From JBJEDU01 sp051872395 (GTDB lineage: Bacteria; Bacillota_I; Bacilli_A; RFN20; CAG-826), in assembly GCA_051872395.1 (NCBI GenBank), contig JBJEDU010000029.1, positions 1 to 64,000 of the forward strand: DNA of 64,000 nt, in the 5' to 3' direction. Made by a program: the position numbers and the translations under genes. The stretch's first letter is position 1. Each line of letters starts with the position of its first letter. Of the stretch, positions 36,354 through 45,666 are shown in pieces. Under the pieces are notes generated by a model, which had not been told where the DNA came from, ran no database searches, and saw only the letters and a program-made list of their open reading frames with translations.

Positions 36354-37011
36354 AATGTACCCTTAATAGATCGATAACTTTTTCAAAAGCATTAATCATA
36401 TTTTTAATCTTAGTTGTTTTATAAGAATCATCGTTCTCATTAAAAAGAAGGCTAGAATTCATTTCAATTTGTAAGCAATCAATGTTTGTGTTTGAATGAA
36501 TATACGAAGAAACTGTAAACGGATAAAATGCACCATAAGGAACATCAACAGAAATATTTAAAAAGCCATTGCTTTTGAAAATATTGATTATTTTATTAAC
36601 GAGTTCTTTATTGGGAAAGTTATTATAGTTTGCAGTGCCTAAATTAATTTCAACTTCCCTTGTTGAAGACAACATATGTAAGTCCAAAAGGCATGATATT
36701 TTTTTGAAGTTGATGTAGTTAATTAATGAATATTTATAATCCGATTTTTCATCATAATTTGCATCGTCATTTTTAAAATAAGTTTTCAAAATAAGAGGTA
36801 CTTGCTTTTGTTTATTCAAAAACAAGCCAATAATACCAGTTTCTGGTTCAGCATTCTTTATGTTGCCATCACGAAGTTGTTTAACGGCGTGAGGGCAAGA
36901 AACCATAACTTTTCCTATTCCATCAAAAATTACAAAAGAATCCCCATTTTCATTTCTAATAAATTGGGAGTATGCTTTAATCTCATTATAAAAATCCATA
37001 TTTTTAATCAT
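36340..37011 (-). CDS. N-formylglutamate amidohydrolase-like hydrolase
   Basis: 223 aa. Motifs fit the FGase family (zinc hydrolase): VMVSCPHAV (metal His41), EPETGIIG (Glu57/59 region), KNDDANYD, LLDLHMLSS (DLH, metal/active site) and DCLQIEMNSS (Glu). The family cleaves N-formylglutamate or related acyl-amino compounds, but histidine-degradation genes are absent here. It is paired with the unknown membrane protein and flanked by direct repeats. TATAAT (37019-37024, minus strand) ends 7 nt before ATG without a ribosome site, so it is probably leaderless. Confidence 0.7.
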   Translation of the reverse strand: MIKNMDFYNEIKAYSQFIRNENGDSFVIFDGIGKVMVSCPHAVKQLRDGNIKNAEPETGIIGLFLNKQKQVPLILKTYFKNDDANYDEKSDYKYSLINYINFKKISCLLDLHMLSSTREVEINLGTANYNNFPNKELVNKIINIFKSNGFLNISVDVPYGAFYPFTVSSYIHSNTNIDCLQIEMNSSLLFNENDDSYKTTKIKNMINAFEKVIDLLRVHYERN

Positions 37012-37077
37012 GACTATAATTATATATTTTTTTAAGTGAAACCGAAATCAATCTTCAATAAATTATGAAATGTTAGT

Positions 37078-37114
37078 TGACAGTATGATTTAGACAATTA
37101 TTTAAAAAATCAAG
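37078..37114. repeat. Direct repeat copy B flanking the FGase-like gene pair
   Basis: Partner of 34785-34824: TGACAGTATGATT, 3 nt, ACAATTATTT, then AAAAAATCAAG. Confidence 0.5.
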
Positions 37115-37171
37115 TCATATAAAGCGAACTTGGTATTTTGTTGTATTTATCTTGTCATCTAACAAAACAAA

Positions 37172-37230
37172 TAAAAACACTTCTTTTAAACATATAAGTT
37201 ACTAAAAATTAACTATATCTTAAAGAAGTG
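37172..37230 (-). terminator. Long rho-independent terminator after lgt
   Basis: Minus strand CACTTCTTT...AAAGAAGTG followed by T5, with an inner pairing ATAT.GTTA / TAAC..ATAT that extends the stem. Confidence 0.8.
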
Positions 37231-37240
37231 AATAATATTT

Positions 37241-38017
37241 TTATATTTCTTTAATCTCTCTTTTTGGTTTATGTATTCGAGTTATGTATAAATAAACAAG
37301 AGCAAAGATGAATATTAATATACTAATTATTTGAGAGGTTGATAATATTCCAATACCTCCTCGAATCGAATCGTATCGAAATATTTCGTTAATAAATCTA
37401 AAAACAGAATAACCAAATAAATAGATGAGCATCCTTGTCCCTCTTTTAGTTGGCTTTCTATTAACAATCGCTAAAACAATAAACAAAACTAAACAAAAGA
37501 AAGATTCAAATAATTGAACCGGTAGTAATTTTACTCCAACCGGTGTATTAATATCTGCAGGCGCCGTATAAATAACACCTAAAAAAGAATCAGTAGGTCG
37601 TCCATAACAGCAACCAGCACAAAAGCAACCAATTCTACCAAACACTTGACCAAGAGGAAGTGAACAAACGACATGATCATAAAAATCTATGACATTAATT
37701 TTATACACCATCGCATAAATAAAATATCCTAAAGCGCCACCAAGTAAACCACCATAAAAAACAAATCCTGATTTTAAAACCTCATATAGTGATAATTCGG
37801 AAGCAATAATAAGTTCAAGATTAGTCAAAATAAACAAAAGTTTAGCACCAATCATTCCGCCTACTAAAGCAAATGCACTCGCGTACATCATATCATCTCT
37901 ATTAAGTTTACTCTTTTTACTGTTAATTAAAGAAACAATAAAAGATGCGACGATACCGAGTAAAAATAAAACTCCGTAAGTCGGAATATAATGATTTTTA
38001 TCTAAATATGGAAACAT
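37241..38017 (-). CDS. lgt: Prolipoprotein diacylglyceryl transferase (Lgt), CCYG-type
   Basis: About 258 aa, seven membrane helices. Attaches diacylglycerol to the lipobox Cys of prolipoproteins, of which this window has several. IPTYGVLFLLGI, SGFVFYGGLLGGALGYF and GRIGCFCAGCCYGRPTDSFL are the family blocks; the usual G-R-x-G-N-F-x-N is replaced by GRIGCFCAGCCYG, a variant seen in a subset of Lgt homologues. Start placed at ATG 38017: a longer frame starts at a TTG at 38068 but runs through a terminator hairpin, and family members begin as here, just before the first helix. Confidence 0.85.
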   Translation of the reverse strand: MFPYLDKNHYIPTYGVLFLLGIVASFIVSLINSKKSKLNRDDMMYASAFALVGGMIGAKLLFILTNLELIIASELSLYEVLKSGFVFYGGLLGGALGYFIYAMVYKINVIDFYDHVVCSLPLGQVFGRIGCFCAGCCYGRPTDSFLGVIYTAPADINTPVGVKLLPVQLFESFFCLVLFIVLAIVNRKPTKRGTRMLIYLFGYSVFRFINEIFRYDSIRGGIGILSTSQIISILIFIFALVYLYITRIHKPKREIKEI

Positions 38018-38028
38018 AATATTATTTT

Positions 38029-38076
38029 TAAAAAAATAGGAGCTGCTATAACCTTCTGGGGTTTTCAACAGCTCCT
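38029..38076 (-). terminator. Terminator or attenuator between small membrane gene and lgt
   Basis: Minus strand AGGAGCTG (38069-38076) and CAGCTCCT (38038-38045) form a perfect 8-bp stem with a 23-nt loop, followed by T-rich ATTTTTTT. It ends the upstream gene and lies just before lgt, so read-through would set lgt expression. Confidence 0.75.
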
Positions 38077-38095
38077 TGGAAAGGAATTTGAAAAA

Positions 38096-38389
38096 TTATA
38101 AACCAGCAACTTGACCGGCCGCATTAAGAGTGCCGGCGGCAACAATAACACAAATTCCGCAAGTAAAGAATGTAATCGCGGTAAAAATTACAGCAATTAA
38201 ACTCACTACAAACGCAGCGGTGCCTAAACCGGTCTTATATTGTTTGTTTCCGACAATTGCTAATACAAGGCCAACAATTGAAACGGGTAATCCTACAATA
38301 TCAAGAACAGGAACTGCGAAACCAATGAAAGCACAAACAACGCCACAAATTCCGAGTACAAGACCCGCAATTTTCTTTCCATTTCCCAT
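38096..38389 (-). CDS. Small DUF4190-like membrane protein
   Basis: 97 aa with three hydrophobic helices (KIAGLVLGICGVVCAFIGFA, a VGLPVSIVGLVLAIVG helix and FVVSLIAVIFTAITFFTCGI). The G-x-x-x-G-rich helices and the short turn NKQYKTGLG resemble DUF4190 membrane proteins of unknown role. AAGGGGG precedes the ATG by 12 nt. Terminates at the hairpin before lgt. Its promoter region carries a G10 tract. Confidence 0.7.
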   Translation of the reverse strand: MGNGKKIAGLVLGICGVVCAFIGFAVPVLDIVGLPVSIVGLVLAIVGNKQYKTGLGTAAFVVSLIAVIFTAITFFTCGICVIVAAGTLNAAGQVAGL

Positions 38390-38423
38390 GGATGTTTTTC
38401 CCCCTTATAATTTTTCTAATATA

Positions 38424-38461
38424 AGAATACCCTCCTCCCCCCCCCCGTTTATTTTTGTCAA
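38424..38461 (-). promoter_or_regulatory. Promoter region with G10 tract in the spacer
   Basis: On the minus strand a perfect TTGACA (38456-38461) is followed by 26 nt containing ten G in a row (38437-38446) and then TATTCT (38424-38429). The spacer is 9 nt longer than optimal, so activity could depend on tract length. Confidence 0.45.
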
Positions 38462-38648
38462 TACTGAATTGAAATTTGTTGTAGCATTATCAAGAAATTA
38501 TCTATTTGAATTGCCGTTACTAAAGCAACAAAAAACAGACTCATGTACACATATATGCACAAAAAAATAAAAAAATATTTGTTTTGTAGATGTAGAGTTT
38601 TATTTTCGCAAAACAAAAAAAGAATTAATTTTTAGAAAAAATAATATT

Positions 38649-38689
38649 AAAAAATCCCCTATTGAAACGACAAATTCAACTCGGGGGAT
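38649..38689 (-). terminator. Terminator after tRNA-Pro
   Basis: ATCCCC (minus strand) pairs with GGGGAT across a 24-nt loop, followed by T6. Ends the long uppS-to-tRNA-Pro transcript. Confidence 0.7.
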
Positions 38690-38698
38690 ATTAATTTA

Positions 38699-38776
38699 TG
38701 GTAGAAACGATGAGATTCGAACTCACGATCTCTTGGTCCCGAACCAAGCGCACTAACCAAGCTATGCTACGTTTCT
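38699..38776 (-). tRNA. tRNA-Pro (anticodon CGG)
   Basis: Acceptor arms AGAAACG and CGTTTCT, encoded ACCA, anticodon stem-loop CTTGG-TTCGGGA-CCAAG (anticodon CGG), T-loop TTCGAATC. Begins 12 nt after the polC stop with no terminator between, so it is probably cut from the polC mRNA. Confidence 0.93.
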
Positions 38777-38788
38777 ATCTATGCATTA

Positions 38789-41700
38789 TTAGAATAAATC
38801 GAATAATGATAATTGGTCATCTTCAGGTAAACCTTTTAAAACTCCTAATTCTTCTAAATCTTTAATGTTTGTATTACTGAGTTTCGTTCTCTTTAATAAA
38901 TCCTTCTTTGAAGAGAATGGTCTTTCTTTTCTGGCATCGACGATGGACTGTGCAGCGGATTCTCCTAATCCATCAATGGTAATAAAGCTTGGATACAATG
39001 CATTATTTTCATGGTCGACGACAAATGTCGTACCATCAGAATGTTCCAAACTAATGTTATGGAATTTATATCCTCTTTGAACCATTTCAATAGCGATTTG
39101 AAGTGTTGTGATTTGGCCTTTTTCTTTAGGTGTACAACCTTCTTTAGAGCGATCTTTAAGTTTTAATTCATTGAGTCGCTCAATAATTCCTTTTTCGCCT
39201 TGTACTTTAGCGTGAACATCATGATAATCACTTCTCACAGAAAAGAATGTTGCATAATATTCAAGTGGATAATAAACTTTAAAATATCCTACACGAATAC
39301 CTTGTGTAACATACGCGGTAGCGTGTCCTTTTGGGAATAGATAAGCAATTAATTTACAAGATTCAATATAAAAATCAGGAACATTATGCGCTTTCATAAT
39401 TTCAATATATTCATCACTTAAACCATATCCTTTTCTAACTTTTTCCATAATTTGGAAACTAACAGATGAAGGAAGTCCTTTAGAAATTAAATAAGTCATA
39501 ATATCATCACGACATCCAATAACTTCTTGAAGTGTCGCTTTTCCTTCTTGTATCCATCTTTCAGCGTTGCCGTTCCACACATTTGTACCATGGGAAAGAC
39601 CAGAAATAATGACTAAATCTGAAAAAGTTTTTGGTTTGGTACTCTCTAAAATTCCACGAACGAAGCTAGTGCCAAATTCAGGAATACCTAACGCGCCAGT
39701 TTTTTGAGCGAGGAAATTACCATTCATATGAAGAGCGTCAACAGATGAAAATAAAGATAATACTTGAGGATCATTCAAAGGAATATCTTCGATTTTAACC
39801 TTTGTTAAGGTACACATCATCTTTAACGCGACAGGGTCAACGTGACCTAGTAAATCCAGTTTTAAAATGGTGTCATGAAGTGAATGGAAATCAAAATGGG
39901 TCGTTTTCCAATCGGCTTCAACTTCATCAGCAGGATATTGAATTGGAGTAAAATCATAAACATCATATTCTTTAGGAATAACAACAATACCACCTGGATG
40001 TTGACCGGTTGTTCTTTTAACGTTAACGCAACCAGAAGCAATATAAGCAATTTTAGCTTTTGGACAAGTAGATAAATCGACCCCAATTCTTTCTAAATAT
40101 CCACGAGCGAAACCAAAAGCAGTCTTCTCAGCAACCGTGCCTATTGTTCCAGCGCGGAAAACATTATCAACACCGAGCAACACTTTAGTGTAATCATGGG
40201 CTTTCGCTTGATAATCGCCAGGGAAGTTCAAATCGATATCAGGTGTCTTTTCAGCGGAAAATCCTAAGAAGGTTTCAAATGGAATATTTTGCCCATCATG
40301 CGCCATTTGTTCACCACAAATTGGACATTTTTTATTTGGTAAATCATAGCCTGAACGATAAGCCGGCATCGTTTCAGAAGTCCATTCAAGATGTTTACAT
40401 TTTGGACAGCGATAATGAGGTGGTAAAGGATTAACTTCGGTAATTGAGGCCATCGTCGCGACGAAAGAAGAACCAACCGAACCACGAGAACCGACAATAT
40501 AACCATCTTCATTGGCCTTTTTAACTAAACAATGGGCAATCCAATAAATGACTGAATATCCGTTGTTGATAATACCTTGAAGTTCAGTATCGAGACGATT
40601 TTGAATAAATTCTGGAAGAGGGTCTCCATATAATTTATGAGCGTTTTGATAACATAAATCTTTGAGCATATTTTCACAGTTATCAATTTTTGGAGTGTAT
40701 AATTTATCGCTTGGAATTGGTTCAATTTCTTCGATTTCATCAGCGATTTTATTAGAATTAGTCACGACGATTTCATATGCTTTTTGTTCTCCTAAAAATG
40801 AGAAACATTCAAGCATTTCATCAGTGGAACGATAATGTTGATCTGGGTTTTCAAAAGAAGGAACATCTTTCCTTGAATAAGGGTTTAATGGATGAGATAC
40901 TCTACCAACAGCAAGAGAATTAATATAAACATCTCTAAATATCTTGTCTTCCTTCTTGACATAATGGCAATCTCCAGTAGCGACAACTGGAATATTTAAT
41001 TCATCTGCGAATTTAACACAATCATTGACACATGAATTAACTTCTTCTTGGGTTAAATCACCCATATTTACCAAAAATGAATAATTGTCCATCGGTTGAA
41101 CTTCAATGTAATCATAAAATTTCATTAAGTCTTTAATTTTTTCTTCGTTGTCATAACGCAAAGACCTAAAAATTTCTCCATTAAAGCAAGCGGAACCTAC
41201 AAAAAGATTTTTACGATGTTTTTCTAATTCTTTTCGAGGAACTTTTGGAACATCATAAAAATAATCGACATGTGAGATAGACACTAATTTGTATAAATCT
41301 TTTAACCCTGCTTTATTTTTAACTAAGACGACAACATGTTTTGGCATGATGTGTCTTAATAATTCTTTAGGTGTAACAAAATTCAATAAATCAGAATGTT
41401 TTAAATGAACATCTTTATTTAAAAGCATGGAAAGCATGGACTGCCAAACATCATTTAACACTAAAGCGTCGTAATCCGCACGGTGAGCAGCTTCAGAATC
41501 ATAATTAATATCCATTCTTCGACAAATATCGCCTAATCTAAATTTACGATTTTCTGGATATAAATGTCTCGCTAAAGATAAGGTATCAATAACTGGATTA
41601 GTTAATATAGGCATGCCGTTTCTTTTCAATTCTTCATTGATAAAATTGATATCGAATTCAGCGTTATGAGTAACAAGAATTGCGTCTTCTACATATTCGA

Positions 41701-43216
41701 CAATTTTCGCTAACGCTTCTTTAATTGTTGGCTTATCTTTAACCATTTCATCGGTAATATGCGTGATTTTTGTAATTTTTTCAGGGATTTTTATACCTGG
41801 ATTAATGAGTGTATCAAAGGAAGATACAACAGTGCCTTTTTCAACTTTAACCGCCCCAAATTCAATCATGCGATTATATCGACAACTAAGTCCAGTAGTT
41901 TCAGTATCTAAGACGACATATTTAGCTTTATTTAATTCAATATCTTTTGGATTAAAAATATATGTTTGTTGATCATCAACCATGTAAAGTTCACAACCAT
42001 AGATAACTTTTAATCCATATTTTTTTCCAGCTTTACAAGCGTCAGGGAAACCTTGAACAACACCATGGTCAGTAATAGCGAAAGCTTTATGTCCAAGCGC
42101 GGACATATATTTTGCATATTCTTTTAAATCACCCACTCCATCTTGCACTGACATTTGAGAATGGAGATGAAGTTCAACACGTGGTGTTTGACATTTTTCA
42201 TGAGGGATTTCATCTGGAGGAAGAATATCGATTAAATGACCTCGAATAGTTAATTGTTTAGTATATTCATCAATATAAGAAACACCGCGAACTCTTATGT
42301 TATCTCCCTTTTGTAATTTAGCGACAAAATCTTTTGTCACTGTCGCGTTTTCAGGAGTTAAAACATAAATCGCACCGCCAAAAGGATCATGAACCCCAAT
42401 ATTAAATTTTCTTTTACCGTTATATTCACTTGTTTCAATAGAAAAGATTTTTCCATTGAAATCAATATTTCCAGAATTAGAGTCGATAGAATCAATGTTT
42501 TCGATATATTGATAATTTCCTCTTTTATTTAGTCTAATTCTTTCTCTTTCTTTTGCCATTATTTGCGCGTTCTTTTTCATTTCTTCGAGTAAAGAATCTT
42601 CTAATTTAGAATTGACTTCTTTATGTTCTTCATTAACTTTTAAAATCGCAGCTTTAGAATCGATGACTTCCGTTTTAATTTCTTTCTCTTTTTCAATTTC
42701 ATCTAACGCAATAGCCTTCGCTTCTTCTGTCACTTTTTTAATTTTTCTTTTGGAATAATTATTATCAACTTCGTTAGAGATGTCGAGTTTAACGACAAAT
42801 TCATAATTGATAAAATTTAAAAGAGATTCAAAATCTTGAATTATTTGTTTATAACTATCTCTTTCTTTTTCATTTTTAAAAACAAATTTAATAACTTCAT
42901 CTTCATCAATCATTTCAAAAGGAACTTCTAATCGATAAATGGAATGATACCATTCATTAAATAAATCAAAAACATCATCGAATGAAGGAAGAGTTAAATA
43001 AGAAAATTGAAGAGAATATTCGTAAGTTATATTACTTAGTGAATCGAGAAATTGTCTTAATAATTTATAATCCCAAGGAGTTTCTTTTAAAATGATCATG
43101 TCATATTTTTTAGGATTGAAACGATTTTTACCAATCATTTCAAATTCCAAGTCATAATCAAAATAATTTTCAATATTAATACTCTTTAAAAAGCCAACCA
43201 TCTTTTTGCTAGGCAT
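38789..43216 (-). CDS. polC: DNA polymerase III alpha subunit, PolC type
   Basis: 1475 aa, usual Gram-positive length. Leading-strand replicase with built-in proofreading. Order: N-terminal domains, OB fold (about 235-330), PHP domain (VELHLHSQMSVQDGVGDLKE at about 346, AITDHGVVQGF), 3'-5' exonuclease inserted in PHP (YVVLDTETTGLS at about 430, THNAEFDINFINEE, AHRADYDALVLND), polymerase core with GSRGSVGSSFVATM, a zinc finger (CPKC...CPIC, about 955-985) and catalytic PDIDLNFPGDYQ (about 997). C-terminal beta-clamp motif QLSLFDLF. Last protein gene of the uppS-cdsA-dxr-rseP operon, starting 2 nt after rseP. Confidence 0.98.
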   Translation of the reverse strand: MPSKKMVGFLKSINIENYFDYDLEFEMIGKNRFNPKKYDMIILKETPWDYKLLRQFLDSLSNITYEYSLQFSYLTLPSFDDVFDLFNEWYHSIYRLEVPFEMIDEDEVIKFVFKNEKERDSYKQIIQDFESLLNFINYEFVVKLDISNEVDNNYSKRKIKKVTEEAKAIALDEIEKEKEIKTEVIDSKAAILKVNEEHKEVNSKLEDSLLEEMKKNAQIMAKERERIRLNKRGNYQYIENIDSIDSNSGNIDFNGKIFSIETSEYNGKRKFNIGVHDPFGGAIYVLTPENATVTKDFVAKLQKGDNIRVRGVSYIDEYTKQLTIRGHLIDILPPDEIPHEKCQTPRVELHLHSQMSVQDGVGDLKEYAKYMSALGHKAFAITDHGVVQGFPDACKAGKKYGLKVIYGCELYMVDDQQTYIFNPKDIELNKAKYVVLDTETTGLSCRYNRMIEFGAVKVEKGTVVSSFDTLINPGIKIPEKITKITHITDEMVKDKPTIKEALAKIVEYVEDAILVTHNAEFDINFINEELKRNGMPILTNPVIDTLSLARHLYPENRKFRLGDICRRMDINYDSEAAHRADYDALVLNDVWQSMLSMLLNKDVHLKHSDLLNFVTPKELLRHIMPKHVVVLVKNKAGLKDLYKLVSISHVDYFYDVPKVPRKELEKHRKNLFVGSACFNGEIFRSLRYDNEEKIKDLMKFYDYIEVQPMDNYSFLVNMGDLTQEEVNSCVNDCVKFADELNIPVVATGDCHYVKKEDKIFRDVYINSLAVGRVSHPLNPYSRKDVPSFENPDQHYRSTDEMLECFSFLGEQKAYEIVVTNSNKIADEIEEIEPIPSDKLYTPKIDNCENMLKDLCYQNAHKLYGDPLPEFIQNRLDTELQGIINNGYSVIYWIAHCLVKKANEDGYIVGSRGSVGSSFVATMASITEVNPLPPHYRCPKCKHLEWTSETMPAYRSGYDLPNKKCPICGEQMAHDGQNIPFETFLGFSAEKTPDIDLNFPGDYQAKAHDYTKVLLGVDNVFRAGTIGTVAEKTAFGFARGYLERIGVDLSTCPKAKIAYIASGCVNVKRTTGQHPGGIVVIPKEYDVYDFTPIQYPADEVEADWKTTHFDFHSLHDTILKLDLLGHVDPVALKMMCTLTKVKIEDIPLNDPQVLSLFSSVDALHMNGNFLAQKTGALGIPEFGTSFVRGILESTKPKTFSDLVIISGLSHGTNVWNGNAERWIQEGKATLQEVIGCRDDIMTYLISKGLPSSVSFQIMEKVRKGYGLSDEYIEIMKAHNVPDFYIESCKLIAYLFPKGHATAYVTQGIRVGYFKVYYPLEYYATFFSVRSDYHDVHAKVQGEKGIIERLNELKLKDRSKEGCTPKEKGQITTLQIAIEMVQRGYKFHNISLEHSDGTTFVVDHENNALYPSFITIDGLGESAAQSIVDARKERPFSSKKDLLKRTKLSNTNIKDLEELGVLKGLPEDDQLSLFDLF

Positions 43217-43218
43217 AG

Positions 43219-44502
43219 TTAAAATAACCCCACAATATCTTTAATGACAATTAGCCCCATTAAAATAAACAAAAGCACCATTCCAATTGTCGCGACAATA
43301 TTTTTTACCTTTTCTGGCACTTTCTTTCTTGTAATTCCTTCAATGATTATAACAAGTAAATGCCAACCATCTAATCCAGGGAATGGAAGAAGATTAATAA
43401 TCGCTAAATTGATAGAAATAATCGCCCACAAGTTAATAAAATAACTGACACCATAATTAGATAAAACAGATGTCGTTTGGGTATATATAGCGATTGGACC
43501 ACCAACATCGCTCCAACCTTTACCAATAAATAAATTACCAACTGAACGAATAATTAATGTTGAAGCATTACCAAATTGTTTAAATGTTGCACTAATGGCT
43601 TCAGAGAAAGTATTGTAATGACTATATAAATATAATTCAGCGCCTAAAGATTCAAATTTATTTACTGGATTATCATTTTTATCTAACTCGCTAATAACAT
43701 TTAAAGTAATTTCATGTGGATCAGTTTGAATGACATCATCAACTCTAATAACATTACCTTCTTCATCAAATCTAATAGTGTTGATATTAAAAACAATTTT
43801 TATCAAAGTTTCTTCTTCTAAAACATCATGATACACTCGTCCGTTTACTGTATCAGTAATGACATAAGCGCGGAAGTGATTATCAATATCAAGGTTTTTA
43901 AAAGTTAAATTATCAGTGGATAAACCGGTAGAAATATTAACTGGGTCTTTATCTGAGAAATACGCTGAACCGGAAGTAGTAAAATAATACAAAGAAATAG
44001 TTTCATTTTCTTTGTATTCATCAGATAAAGTTTCATATCTTATAATGTCATTAGAAGTAATTCCAACATTATACATAATGGAATTTTCTTGAACGGTTAA
44101 ACAATCGATATAAACATTTTTAACTGGGAAGAACATACTTGAATTAAAAAATAAAAGAATAGCCAAAACAGCGTTCATAAATATTCCAGCACACATGATG
44201 ATGGCTCTCTTCCATTTTTTGATGCCGTTTAAACTTCTCTCTTCAGGAATACTGACTCCTTCTTCAAGTTCAACACCTTCACCATACATTGAAACGAATC
44301 CTCCTAAAGGAATCGCACGTAAAGAGAAATATGTTTCCCCTTTCTTACGTTTTTTATGTATTAAAGTTGGTCCAAAACCAATAGAAAAATCTAAACAATA
44401 TACTTTAAATATTTTAGCCGCGGTTAAATGGCCTAATTCATGGACTACAATCAGTGTCGATAAGCATATGATAAATAATAAAATCGATAATATTGTACCC
44501 AT
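43219..44502 (-). CDS. rseP: RIP zinc metalloprotease RseP (site-2 protease)
   Basis: About 427 aa. Intramembrane protease with HExxH in the first helix (IVVHELGHLTAAKIF) and NLLPFPGLDGWHLLVI in the last region; a PDZ-like middle part longer than usual (about 160-320), divergent. Cleaves membrane anti-sigma factors and remnant signal peptides in related bacteria. Second ATG (44502) is preferred, since GGAGGG lies 7 nt before it; the first ATG at 44508 overlaps dxr's stop by 4 nt. Confidence 0.93.
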   Translation of the reverse strand: MGTILSILLFIICLSTLIVVHELGHLTAAKIFKVYCLDFSIGFGPTLIHKKRKKGETYFSLRAIPLGGFVSMYGEGVELEEGVSIPEERSLNGIKKWKRAIIMCAGIFMNAVLAILLFFNSSMFFPVKNVYIDCLTVQENSIMYNVGITSNDIIRYETLSDEYKENETISLYYFTTSGSAYFSDKDPVNISTGLSTDNLTFKNLDIDNHFRAYVITDTVNGRVYHDVLEEETLIKIVFNINTIRFDEEGNVIRVDDVIQTDPHEITLNVISELDKNDNPVNKFESLGAELYLYSHYNTFSEAISATFKQFGNASTLIIRSVGNLFIGKGWSDVGGPIAIYTQTTSVLSNYGVSYFINLWAIISINLAIINLLPFPGLDGWHLLVIIIEGITRKKVPEKVKNIVATIGMVLLFILMGLIVIKDIVGLF

Positions 44503-44504
44503 TC

Positions 44505-45656
44505 TCATCCCTCCATTTCTTTGATAATTTTATTCGTTTTTTTACGAATAAATTTATCGGCTTTTTCTAATTCAAAGTAATCAATGGTATTTTTAATTTT
44601 ACTTGTTTTTATCACTTTATCAATAATTTGTTCTATTTGATAAAATTTTATTTTATTTTCCAAAAAAGCTTTCACTGCGACTTCGTTACAAGCATTGAGA
44701 ATTGCCCCACTGGTGCCTTTTCTTTTTATAACTAATTTCGCATAATTAATAACAGGAAATCTTTCTATAGAAAACGGATGAAAAGTTAATCCTTTTAACG
44801 AAGAGAAATCTTTAAATGTGTAAGTATTAAAATCAATATTTCCTAAATATAAAGCATATTTAATAGGAATTCTCATATCTGGTTTATCAATATCCGCGCG
44901 ATATGTATGATTGTTATATTCAACAAGTGAATGACACAATGATTCATCATGAATGATAATTCCAATTTTTCTAAAAGGATAATCAAATAAATAATGGGCT
45001 TCGATGACTTCAAAGCATTTATTCATCATGGTCGCGGAATCGATAGTAATCTTTTTCCCCATCGACCATGTTGGATGATTTAAGGCTTGTTCTTTAGTAA
45101 CTTCTTTTAGTTGTTCTCTTGTAAGGTTTTTAAAAGGTCCACCTGAGGCGGTTAAAATAATTCTTTTGACATTTTCTTTAGAAACGCTTAAGCATTTAGT
45201 AATCGCTGAATGTTCAGAATCAATTGGAAATAATTGACCTTTTCCTGACTTTAATAAAGAATTGATTAATTCTCCTCCCACAACGAGAGATTCTTTATTA
45301 GCTAATAAAACAACTTTATTTCTTTTAAGGGCTTCAATAGTGGGTTTTAAGCCAACAAATCCCACTAAAGCGTTGATGAGCATATCATAATCACACTGCT
45401 TAACTATTGAAGAAATATCATCTTTTTTAGAAGTAAAAACAATGTTTGGATATTTGCTTTCATAATATTTTTTACTTCGAGAAGAAATCATATAAATATG
45501 TTCAATCGAAGGAAATCTTTTGATTAAAGAAGAAATAATTCTCGTATGTTTACCAACAGAAATACCGCTAATAACAAAATCATTACAAGAAGAAATGACA
45601 TCGATAGATTGTTGACCTATGCTTCCAGAGGCCCCGAGAATTAAAATTTTTTTCAT
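44505..45656 (-). CDS. dxr: 1-deoxy-D-xylulose-5-phosphate reductoisomerase
   Basis: 383 aa. Second step of the MEP isoprenoid pathway (DXP to MEP with NADPH). LILGASGSIGQQSIDVI (nucleotide site), LLANKESLVVGG, PIDSEHSAITKCL (metal site) and TASGGPFKNL, NHPTWSMGKKITIDSATMMN are diagnostic. In the isoprenoid/lipid operon with uppS and cdsA: MEP-derived prenyl units feed UppS. Shows that this organism makes its own isoprenoids. Confidence 0.97.
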   Translation of the reverse strand: MKKILILGASGSIGQQSIDVISSCNDFVISGISVGKHTRIISSLIKRFPSIEHIYMISSRSKKYYESKYPNIVFTSKKDDISSIVKQCDYDMLINALVGFVGLKPTIEALKRNKVVLLANKESLVVGGELINSLLKSGKGQLFPIDSEHSAITKCLSVSKENVKRIILTASGGPFKNLTREQLKEVTKEQALNHPTWSMGKKITIDSATMMNKCFEVIEAHYLFDYPFRKIGIIIHDESLCHSLVEYNNHTYRADIDKPDMRIPIKYALYLGNIDFNTYTFKDFSSLKGLTFHPFSIERFPVINYAKLVIKRKGTSGAILNACNEVAVKAFLENKIKFYQIEQIIDKVIKTSKIKNTIDYFELEKADKFIRKKTNKIIKEMEG

Positions 45657-45666
45657 GATTATTTAA

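Noticed and set aside
38130..38570. 146-residue plus-strand frame opposite the small membrane gene
   Set aside because: Antisense shadow; the minus-strand frame has a ribosome site, membrane helices and a terminator.
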